A program made the position numbers and the translations under genes. The notes under the pieces were generated by a model. That model saw nothing but the letters and a program-made list of their open reading frames with translations, was not told the origin of the DNA and made no database searches. From Bacteriovoracaceae bacterium (GTDB taxonomy: Bacteria > Bdellovibrionota > Bacteriovoracia > Bacteriovoracales > Bacteriovoracaceae): a stretch of 5,041 bases of DNA. Below, in pieces: positions 1 through 5,041 of the stretch; position 1 is the stretch's first letter; each line of letters begins with the position of its first letter. The stretch lies in the NCBI GenBank assembly GCA_023151145.1, contig JAKLJM010000202.1, forward strand, positions 1-5,041. Reading direction: 5' to 3'.

Positions 1-2
1 AC

Positions 3-146
3 TGCAACAATCGGTCAATTCGTCCCTATCTTACAGTGATGAATGGGTGCATTTCGTTTACCTGGGGTCAAATTGATCCCAATTTGACACCAATTATTGA
101 TCTATATGTTGAAAAAACTAAGGCAACTCATGGGTTTCGGAAATAA
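3..146 (+). CDS. Possible 3' end of a plus-strand gene entering from the left edge
   Basis: One plus-strand frame stays open from the window edge for 47 codons to a TAA at 144-146. It would overlap the last 45 bases of the converging CoA-transferase-like gene. The tail contains a run reading roughly WGQIDPNLTP followed by DLYVEKTKATHGF. This faintly resembles the C-terminal end of glutathione-dependent formaldehyde-activating (GFA) family proteins, where a G-x-L/I-D turn precedes a P-x-x-H-I-Y/F-V strand. That resemblance is weak and I do not assign the function. Against a real gene, the frame also reads straight through the inverted repeat at 64-91, and no start is visible. A shorter alternative frame (2-76) is also open. 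Sequence left of the window would decide. Confidence 0.25.
   Translation, partial: CNNRSIRPYLTVMNGCISFTWGQIDPNLTPIIDLYVEKTKATHGFRK
64..91. repeat. Imperfect inverted repeat (12-bp arms, 4-base loop)
   Basis: The arms GGGGTCAAATTG (64-75) and CAATTTGACACC (80-91) are reverse complements except at one position, the third base from each outer end. They are separated by ATCC. The hairpin starts 11 bases past the stop of the minus-strand CoA-transferase-like gene. Neither side has a T-tract, so it is not a standard intrinsic terminator. Arms of the GGGGTCA...TGACCCC type are common in REP-like elements mobilised by Y1/RAYT transposases, so a REP-like repeat or the end of a small mobile element is possible. 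This is inference, because no transposase is visible in the window. Confidence 0.6.
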
Positions 147-986
147 GGATTTTAGTGAAGTAGAGTTGTGTTTGCTAAAAAATTCTATCAAAGTATCAAA
201 AATTTTTTGCTCAGTAGAAAAGCGATCACTGATTGAAAGAGGCAATCCAGTGTGAGTTATGAACTGTAACCAAAACTTTTCTTCTATTAGGGCAATCGCG
301 ATAAAGTTATTGGCAGAATTTAATTGATAGATGCCATAACTTGGAAATTTACCATTATGTAAGGCCAGTGGTTCATGGTGTTTTAAATGTTCCAGAGAGT
401 TTTGTATCTCTTCATCTAAAAATAAATGTTTTATGCCATAATCTTTTTTGATGAAAGAGCTTAATGCTTTTTCTGCGATTGTATGACCAAATGTTATACC
501 TGCAATCGGGAGAAATGGTGGAGGAAAGTAACCATTAAATTTTTTATCAGTGAAATGAATTAAATGATAATTTAAAAGTCCGCTTTGTGCCAATGCATTT
601 AAATCGTGAAGGTGTGGTTCAATTTTTGAAGCTCTTAAATTAATGATAGTTAATTGATGATTTTTGCAAAAATCCTCATCAATTCCAAGCTGATGTAAGA
701 AATGTTCTCCTCTAGAATTTATGACAATCTGATGTGTTTTTAAAATCTGATGCAATTGAAACAGGTCAGATTCTTGACTAAGGTCTAGTGGCAAAATATT
801 TTTATTTTCATTTAATTCTTCATACCAATTCTTAAATTGAGGATTTATTTTTTCTAATTCTTGATTGATAAAAGGATCTGGATGGTGAAGATCCTCGATT
901 CTCGTCACCTTAAAACCTAAGTGCAACAGTCTTTTTGTTGCATAGGGGCCAGGTAATCGGTGAGTGAGATCGAGGATATTTAGCAT
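102..986 (-). CDS. CaiB/BaiF family (CoA-transferase III) protein, racemase-like, probably lacking the catalytic Asp
   Basis: The 294-residue protein opens with the family signature (ILDLTHRLPGPYATKRLLHLG, then KVTRIED, residues 4-32). It carries HDLNALAQSGLL (127-138), matching the GHDINYLALSG block of alpha-methylacyl-CoA racemase, and a later block (212-249) matching the PFY-x-x-Y...GAIEPQF region. His127 fits the catalytic His of that racemase and Glu235 the conserved nearby Glu. The second catalytic residue, an Asp in the following G-D-F-x-G-G segment, aligns with Gly163 in PPFLPIAGITFG. Relatives run to about 360-400 residues; this one stops near the point equivalent to D-A-C-V-T-P-V, so roughly 60-80 C-terminal residues are missing. 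No continuation is seen in other frames downstream. The ATG lies 3 bases after the stop of the DUF255 gene, with AGAAGGA upstream inside that gene's end, so the two are co-transcribed and probably translationally coupled. The family acts on acyl-CoA thioesters in the cytoplasm. Activity of this member is doubtful; a binding or regulatory role, or slow decay, are alternatives. Confidence 0.85.
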   Translation of the reverse strand: MLNILDLTHRLPGPYATKRLLHLGFKVTRIEDLHHPDPFINQELEKINPQFKNWYEELNENKNILPLDLSQESDLFQLHQILKTHQIVINSRGEHFLHQLGIDEDFCKNHQLTIINLRASKIEPHLHDLNALAQSGLLNYHLIHFTDKKFNGYFPPPFLPIAGITFGHTIAEKALSSFIKKDYGIKHLFLDEEIQNSLEHLKHHEPLALHNGKFPSYGIYQLNSANNFIAIALIEEKFWLQFITHTGLPLSISDRFSTEQKIFDTLIEFFSKHNSTSLKSLFPKPMSCLSFFNI

Positions 987-989
987 AAT

Positions 990-3056
990 TTATACTTTTC
1001 CTTCTGGGACGATTTGAGCAATAAAATCATCTAGAGTATCACCCTTTATTTCACATTGATTCATTGAACAGATTTCAAAGCCAGATTTTTCATCATGATA
1101 GTCCATTACGAATCGGTAAAGGAAGTAGGGAATAATTTTAGCGAATTTGTCTTCAACTAACCAAGCACGTGGAGCTTTAATGACTCTCATAACTTCTTGA
1201 GGGTAAGATAAAGCGCGAAGTCCTTCTCCTGCATTGATAGGATTAACTTTCAATACAGTATGCGTTTGAGCGTATGAAACGTCTTTAATCTGATCGAGGT
1301 AATCTCTATCCATAAAGAGAGCTGCTGCTCTTCTATTGAGTAAGATAAGTGTTGATAAAGGAGATTTGAAATTTTGATCAAATTCAGATGCCGTGTGGTT
1401 TGGATAGGATTCTAAATCTGTGGCAAATTTGGCCCGAGTTAAAACAGTTTCTCCCTCGACAAATTCTCGGTTGATAAAATCAAGAGTGTCTTTAAAATTT
1501 TGTTTGAAGACAGCATTTCCAGTTAGTTCATAAAGTCTTAATTGGCATTCACTAAAGAAAACAAAATCTTCTAAGAGTGGAACTGTTTCAGGAAGAGTGG
1601 TCACGTGTCTAAGTTTCATTCCTGATTGGTCAGGTCTTTGAACTAAAAATTTCTCAAACATACCTTGCAATGATTTATTTAATAATTCAGAGGCCATTTT
1701 TCGAATGACATCAATTTGAGTGTATTGAATAACATCTACTAAAGCAGTAACCATCATAAAATTCCAAGAAGCCACACCTTTAGTATCAGTTTGTGGAGGA
1801 ATTCGATCTTTTCTTTCGGTTAAAAGCGCTCTGCGCACCTTTCTAATCATATCCCAATTCTCTTGGAGATAGATTTCTTCTTTAAGTTCAGAATTTAAAG
1901 AAATCACATTGAGACCGTCTTCAAAATTTCCTGCTTTTGAAATTTGAAACCATTTTTTTATTGTTTCACTATTTTTTTGTAATGTTTCATTTTCGTCATC
2001 GATCTTATTTACAGCATCTTCAAACTCAGCTTCTGTAAAGGTGAAGAACAAGCCTTCCATGCCTTCGCTATCGGCATCTTGAGCGGAGAAGAAATAATTT
2101 GATTCTGCATGCATTTCATTTTCTAAATAATCAAGAGTGTTGATCATGGCATCGAAAAACAAAGGAGATGGATAAATGAGTGTTGCCTTGGCGAGTACTT
2201 TTAATAATCCGGCTTGATCATAAAGCATTTTTTCAAAATGCGGCACTAGCCATTTTTCATCAGTTGAATAGCGGTGTATTCCGCCACGAACGTGATCGTG
2301 GATTCCACCCATCATCATTTTTTCTAAGCTCATTAAAACAAATTCGCCTTCTTCTTTGGAAACCATTCCTTCAAGCATTTGTTCAACGGCCCATTCATAA
2401 AAGGCATAGTGAGGAAATTTGGGAGCAACTCCATAGGAGCCCCAAGTTTTATCTTTAAATTGTTCTACTGCTTTTAAGATTGACTCTGGAGCAGGGAAGT
2501 GACCATCAAATTTGACTTCACCCTTTGGAATATTTCCAAGTTTAACTTGTTCAGTTACTTGTTCGGCATTTTTAAGAACTTGTTCCTTTTCTTCACTGTA
2601 AGCGCGATGTAGTTCTTGAATGAGTTCTGGAAAAATGGGACCTTCATTTTTATTTTTTCTTTTTAAGGGAAAATAAGTTCCCACAAAATAAGGACGCATG
2701 TCTGGGAGTAGAAATGCAGATAACGGCCAACCTCCTCCACCTTGAGTGAAGAGTTGACAAGCTTTTTGATAGTACGAATCGATATCTGGATATTCTTCTT
2801 TATCAACTTTAATACAAATAAAATGTTGATTGAGAAATGTTGCAACCTCTTCATTTTCAAATGATTCATGGGCCATGACATGGCACCAGTGACAAGAGGA
2901 ATAGCCGATTGATAAGAAGATAGGTTTATTTTCTTCTTTGGCCTTTAAAATTGCTTCCGGTCCATATGGCCACCAATGAACGGGTTGATTTTTATGTTGT
3001 TTTAAATAGAGTGATTGTTCGTCTTGTAAGCGATTAAATGATAATTCTGCACTCAA
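990..3056 (-). CDS. DUF255 thioredoxin-domain protein (YyaL/SPATA20 family)
   Basis: The 688-residue protein is full length for the family (usually about 650-750). The N-terminal thioredoxin-like domain (about 1-170) starts with the family's NRL-x-x-E-x-S-x-Y-L-x-Q-H block, here with NQPVHWWPYG. It has the redox motif C55-H-W-C58 within SIGYSSCHWCHVMAHESFE, then VDKEEYPDID (84-93), GGGGWPL (106-112, with the cis-Pro) and GTYFP (126-130). The rest is the six-hairpin (alpha/alpha) barrel: GVAPKFPH (209-216), GGIHDHVRGGIHRYSTDEKW (250-269), VPHFEKMLYDQ (271-281), SAQDADSEGMEG (324-335), and a short C-terminal C-x-x-x-x-C (663-668). There is no signal peptide, so it is probably cytoplasmic. The family's reaction is unknown; the fold combines a redox-active thioredoxin domain with a sugar-hydrolase/epimerase-like barrel. 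The start is TTG, supported by GAAGGA 7 bases upstream; an in-frame TAA (3072-3074) lies just upstream and the first in-frame ATG downstream is at residue 61, past the CHWC motif. Confidence 0.95.
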   Translation of the reverse strand: MSAELSFNRLQDEQSLYLKQHKNQPVHWWPYGPEAILKAKEENKPIFLSIGYSSCHWCHVMAHESFENEEVATFLNQHFICIKVDKEEYPDIDSYYQKACQLFTQGGGGWPLSAFLLPDMRPYFVGTYFPLKRKNKNEGPIFPELIQELHRAYSEEKEQVLKNAEQVTEQVKLGNIPKGEVKFDGHFPAPESILKAVEQFKDKTWGSYGVAPKFPHYAFYEWAVEQMLEGMVSKEEGEFVLMSLEKMMMGGIHDHVRGGIHRYSTDEKWLVPHFEKMLYDQAGLLKVLAKATLIYPSPLFFDAMINTLDYLENEMHAESNYFFSAQDADSEGMEGLFFTFTEAEFEDAVNKIDDENETLQKNSETIKKWFQISKAGNFEDGLNVISLNSELKEEIYLQENWDMIRKVRRALLTERKDRIPPQTDTKGVASWNFMMVTALVDVIQYTQIDVIRKMASELLNKSLQGMFEKFLVQRPDQSGMKLRHVTTLPETVPLLEDFVFFSECQLRLYELTGNAVFKQNFKDTLDFINREFVEGETVLTRAKFATDLESYPNHTASEFDQNFKSPLSTLILLNRRAAALFMDRDYLDQIKDVSYAQTHTVLKVNPINAGEGLRALSYPQEVMRVIKAPRAWLVEDKFAKIIPYFLYRFVMDYHDEKSGFEICSMNQCEIKGDTLDDFIAQIVPEGKV

Positions 3057-3063
3057 AATATAA

Positions 3064-3069
3064 TCCTTC
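3064..3069 (-). promoter_or_regulatory. Shine-Dalgarno site fixing a TTG start
   Basis: Read on the minus strand this is GAAGGA, followed by 7 bases and then TTG at 3056-3054. An in-frame stop sits just upstream and there is no ATG near, so this site decides the start of the DUF255 gene. Confidence 0.8.
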
Positions 3070-3108
3070 GTTTATTTCCTGCTAATCGGGAATTTTAATG
3101 TGTTTTCT

Positions 3109-3136
3109 ATTATGACACTTTTTGATGAATTTCCAA
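3109..3136 (-). promoter_or_regulatory. Sigma70-type promoter with extended -10 for the DUF255/CaiB-like operon
   Basis: On the minus strand the -35 box is TTGGAA (3136-3131, 4 of 6 to consensus). After a 16-base spacer comes the -10 box CATAAT (3114-3109, 5 of 6), preceded by TGT (3117-3115), which gives the extended TGn form. Transcription would start near 3102, leaving a leader of about 45 bases before the TTG codon. It is the best promoter match in the divergent region; this is a visual call. Confidence 0.6.
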
Positions 3137-3137
3137 G

Positions 3138-3147
3138 GCGTTAACGC
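3138..3147. promoter_or_regulatory. Perfect 10-bp palindrome next to the -35 box (possible operator)
   Basis: GCGTTAACGC is fully self-complementary and starts 2 bases outside the -35 box of the minus-strand promoter. A further GGCG/CGCC pair (3137-3140 and 3152-3155) brackets it more widely. The position suits an activator or repressor site acting on one or both divergent units. No regulator family is recognised from it. Confidence 0.35.
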
Positions 3148-3183
3148 ATATCGCCTCTGAATTTTTTACCCGATGACCTTCAT

Positions 3184-3198
3184 AGTCTAGACTCGAGT
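3184..3198. promoter_or_regulatory. Two overlapping palindromes upstream of the transglycosylase gene
   Basis: AGTCTAGACT (3184-3193) and ACTCGAGT (3191-3198) are both perfect palindromes and share the bases ACT. This gives alternating AGT/ACT/AGT half sites ending 14 bases before the ATG at 3213. It could be an operator or a leader structure, but short palindromes also occur by chance. I see no convincing plus-strand promoter in 3057-3212. Confidence 0.25.
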
Positions 3199-3212
3199 GA
3201 AGTTTTTAAGAT

Positions 3213-4055
3213 ATGACTTGCCCCATGAAAATGATAATTACTTTAAGTTTGGTCTTTTTGGCCTCAATATTCTGGCTAATTGGTGGCAGTGTCGCTCGAT
3301 TAGAAGTGGAAAAATTGATTGTGGCAGGAGAGATTGACTACGGACCTTTGCCATTAAGAATTGCTAAAAATTACGACTTTAATGGTTTACCAAAAGCATT
3401 TCACTCAGATGTTGATTTGGCGTTTCTTTCGAGTTTATCTAAGTGGGAATTAAAAATCTTTTTATTGGGTGCGACTCATAAGCTTTATCGCGATGGGCTT
3501 AACGAATATTTAGATCAAATACTGACGTTAAGTGAAGAATATAAAGTTGATCCACTATGGGTAGTCTCGGTTATTACTGTTGAAAGTGGATTTAACCCAA
3601 CTGCTGAAAGTCATAAGAATGCCCGAGGTTTGATGCAAGTTCGACCTGATACTGCTAGGCATTTGGTAGAGTTGTTAAAACTAAATGTTCCTGACGATAA
3701 TCTCTATGATCCAAACTATAATCTTGAGCTCGGTATTTTTTATCTTAAAAAATTACTTCAAAACTTTCGTTTTCGTTATGATTTAGCAACCATTGCCTAT
3801 AATGTTGGTCCAAACTCTCTTCGCAATAGTTTAAAAGATGAATCGATCATTACCGATGAGAATAATTATTTAAAAAAAGTGAATGGAGTTTATTTAAGTT
3901 ATTTACGTCCATATCTCAAACTAGTGAAAGGAAAACCTTTAGAATCATCTAGATCTCAGAAGTACGCACTTTCTGAAGGGAAAACTTCAGAAATTAAGGT
4001 CGCAAAACTCACAAAATCATATATTCAGCGTTTTTACTATTCAGAGCGTCTTTAA
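3213..4055 (+). CDS. Lytic transglycosylase, SLT/GH23 domain, exported
   Basis: The enzyme family cleaves the MurNAc-GlcNAc glycosidic bond of peptidoglycan, forming 1,6-anhydroMurNAc, in the periplasm. The 280-residue protein has a hydrophobic N-terminal segment (about 7-24) that is a signal peptide or anchor; cleavage after S-V-A28 is plausible, and no lipobox Cys is present. A linker region (about 30-105) is followed by the GH23 domain: YKVDPLWVVSVITVESGFNP with catalytic Glu124, then ARGLMQVRPDTA (137-148), NLYDPNYNLELGIFYLKKLL (163-182) and the AYNVGP motif (195-200). A Lys/Ser-rich tail of about 40 residues follows. It is much shorter than Slt70 and closer in size to EmtA/MltE- or MltC-like stand-alone enzymes. 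The start is uncertain: ATG 3213 has a weak GTGAAG/TAAG upstream, while in-frame ATGs at 3225 and 3231 lack a better site and would also give a good signal peptide. Confidence 0.92.
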   Translation: MTCPMKMIITLSLVFLASIFWLIGGSVARLEVEKLIVAGEIDYGPLPLRIAKNYDFNGLPKAFHSDVDLAFLSSLSKWELKIFLLGATHKLYRDGLNEYLDQILTLSEEYKVDPLWVVSVITVESGFNPTAESHKNARGLMQVRPDTARHLVELLKLNVPDDNLYDPNYNLELGIFYLKKLLQNFRFRYDLATIAYNVGPNSLRNSLKDESIITDENNYLKKVNGVYLSYLRPYLKLVKGKPLESSRSQKYALSEGKTSEIKVAKLTKSYIQRFYYSERL

Positions 4056-4111
4056 TTACGACCCCCGTCAATGTTAAATTTTTAAGATTATTTAAATTGG
4101 ATTGAAATCGT

Positions 4112-4855
4112 ATGATTGATGCTACTTTTATGTCTTCGAATAAAGCAAATGACTCTCTTTCAAAAGTTGTTGCTAAAGTAATTGCTATTGATGGACCAAG
4201 TGGGAGCGGTAAATCTACTGTTGCTAAAAATTTGGCCGTAGAAATGAACGTTCTTTATATTGATACCGGGGCGATGTTTCGTGCTTTAGGCTATGTTTTT
4301 GATAAAGAAAAACTGGTGATAGAAGACAGTGAGAAAAATCGACATTTTTTAAATAACTTAAAAATGGAATACGGTCTTTCTGAGAGCGAATTAATTGTGA
4401 TTAATAATGAAAATTTAACGGAAAAAATTCGCGAACATCATGTTTCAAAATTAGCTTCTCAAATTTCTCAATTACCATTCATTAGAGAATACTTGTTAAA
4501 ATTTCAACGTTCACTAGCACTTGATAGAGTGTGCGTGATGGAAGGTCGAGACATCGGAACGGTTGTATTCCCGAATTCATTTGCTAAGTTTTTTATTACT
4601 GCTTCTGTTGAAACACGTGCTCTTAGAAGATTAAATCAGTTAGTGGAAAATGGAGATAATTCTCATTCACTTGAGCAAATTATTGATGATGTGAAAAAAC
4701 GTGATGAAACTGACATGAATAGGGAAGTGGCGCCGTTAAAAAAAGCAGATGATGCGGAGTTGATTGATACCACGAACTTAAAACTATTAGAGATAACTTC
4801 TTTATTAGTGAAGAAAATTCATGGGCGAGCTCAAGAATTTGGGATTCAATTGTGA
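4112..4855 (+). CDS. cmk: Cytidylate kinase (CMP/dCMP kinase)
   Basis: It transfers phosphate from ATP to CMP or dCMP in the cytoplasm, for pyrimidine salvage and nucleotide supply. The P-loop GPSGSGKST is at residues 28-36, followed by IDTGAMFRALGY (50-61; Phe replaces the usual Tyr). FIREYLLKFQR (123-133), EGRDIGTVVFP (144-154) and RDETDMNREVAPLKKADDAELIDTT (197-221) are all present. By alignment from memory, Arg125, Arg146, Asp147, Arg197, Asp201 and Arg204 match the CMP-binding residues of the E. coli enzyme. At 247 residues it is about 20 longer than usual, because of an N-terminal extension of about 22 residues before VIAIDGPSG; a second in-frame ATG at 4130 would shorten it only slightly. 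The ribosome binding site is weak (GGA at 4099-4101). It follows the transglycosylase gene by 56 bases with no visible terminator, and overlaps the next gene by 4 bases. The frequent neighbours aroA and rpsA are not adjacent here. Confidence 0.96.
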   Translation: MIDATFMSSNKANDSLSKVVAKVIAIDGPSGSGKSTVAKNLAVEMNVLYIDTGAMFRALGYVFDKEKLVIEDSEKNRHFLNNLKMEYGLSESELIVINNENLTEKIREHHVSKLASQISQLPFIREYLLKFQRSLALDRVCVMEGRDIGTVVFPNSFAKFFITASVETRALRRLNQLVENGDNSHSLEQIIDDVKKRDETDMNREVAPLKKADDAELIDTTNLKLLEITSLLVKKIHGRAQEFGIQL

Positions 4856-5041
4856 GTAAAGGTCTAACGTTTTTAATCAATCGTTCAGATGCAATAGGCG
4901 ACACTATTCTTACTACGCCGATGGCAAAGTTAATCAAGGCACATTATCCGGAATCTAAAGTCGTTTATCTTGTGAGCCAAAGAGTTGGTGATTTATTAAA
5001 AGAACATCCTTATATAGATGAATTTAAAATTTATCATCGCC
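4852..5041 (+). CDS. Glycosyltransferase family 9 (LPS heptosyltransferase-like), 5' part only
   Basis: The reading frame starts at GTG 4852, overlapping the cmk stop as GTGA, with GGGA 7 bases upstream. It stays open to the right edge (63 codons). The visible protein reads GLTFLINRSDAIGDTILTTP, then MAKLIKAHYPESKVVYLVS and EHPYIDEFKIYH. This is the typical first Rossmann unit of the WaaC/WaaF/WaaQ group: beta strand, R-x-D/S-A-I-G-D-x-x-L-T-T-P, helix, fP-x-A/S-x-I/V-x-x-L-V, nP-x-I-D. These enzymes add heptose from ADP-heptose to the LPS inner core on the cytoplasmic side of the inner membrane. Which member it is cannot be told from this part. Overlap with cmk implies translational coupling; CMP is released when CMP-Kdo is used for LPS, so pairing with CMP kinase is sensible, though that link is inference. 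Confidence 0.88.
   Translation, partial: MSKGLTFLINRSDAIGDTILTTPMAKLIKAHYPESKVVYLVSQRVGDLLKEHPYIDEFKIYHR

Noticed and set aside
64..91. Bidirectional intrinsic terminator for the CaiB-like gene
   Set aside because: The hairpin is strong enough, but no T-run follows the stem on either strand; kept only as an inverted repeat.
2180..2458. Plus-strand 92-codon open frame inside the DUF255 gene
   Set aside because: It is antisense to a conserved six-hairpin-barrel region with clear family motifs, and its product resembles nothing known; it is a shadow frame.
2663..2881. Minus-strand 72-codon frame inside the DUF255 gene
   Set aside because: It lies in a different frame of the thioredoxin-domain coding region, whose conserved motifs show which frame is real.
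3108..3113. Plus-strand TATTAT as a -10 box for the transglycosylase gene
   Set aside because: No acceptable -35 box lies 15-19 bases upstream, and the site overlaps the better minus-strand extended -10.
4056..4111. Possible terminator or promoter between the transglycosylase and cmk
   Set aside because: The gap is AT-rich with short A/T runs, but I find no stable GC stem followed by T residues and no paired -35/-10 boxes good enough to report.
4680..4937. Minus-strand 85-codon frame across the cmk/GT9 junction
   Set aside because: It is antisense to the conserved cmk C-terminus and GT9 N-terminus, with no ribosome binding site or recognisable product.

Overview
The window is ordinary AT-rich chromosomal DNA, probably from a Gram-negative bacterium. 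The evidence for that is a lipopolysaccharide-type heptosyltransferase (GT9), a periplasmic lytic transglycosylase and Shine-Dalgarno-led genes. The base composition and gene styles would suit an AT-rich Bdellovibrionota-like lineage, but nothing here proves it. No CRISPR array, tRNA, rRNA or intact insertion sequence is visible.

The left two thirds is a minus-strand transcription unit. A convincing extended -10 promoter (3109-3136) drives a 688-residue thioredoxin-fold/six-hairpin protein of the DUF255 (YyaL/SPATA20) family. This begins at a TTG codon with a strong ribosome binding site. Three bases after its stop lies a 294-residue member of the CoA-transferase family III (CaiB/BaiF) most like alpha-methylacyl-CoA racemase. 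That protein is short at its C-terminus and has Gly where the family's catalytic Asp is expected, so it may be a pseudoenzyme. Just beyond its stop is a 12-bp-arm inverted repeat (64-91), which lies inside a reading frame that enters from the left edge on the plus strand.

The 156-bp divergent region (3057-3212) holds the minus promoter, a perfect 10-bp palindrome beside its -35 box, and two overlapping palindromes just before the plus-strand genes.

The right third is a plus-strand cluster. It runs from an exported GH23 lytic transglycosylase, through cytidylate kinase (cmk) after a 56-bp gap with no obvious terminator, to the start of a GT9 glycosyltransferase whose GTG overlaps the cmk stop codon and which runs off the right edge. 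The theme is envelope building: peptidoglycan cleavage, CMP recycling or supply, and LPS core assembly.

I did not find a strong candidate for a novel multi-gene system. The most useful leads are the active-site-deficient CaiB-like protein coupled to the DUF255 protein, and the inverted repeat at 64-91.
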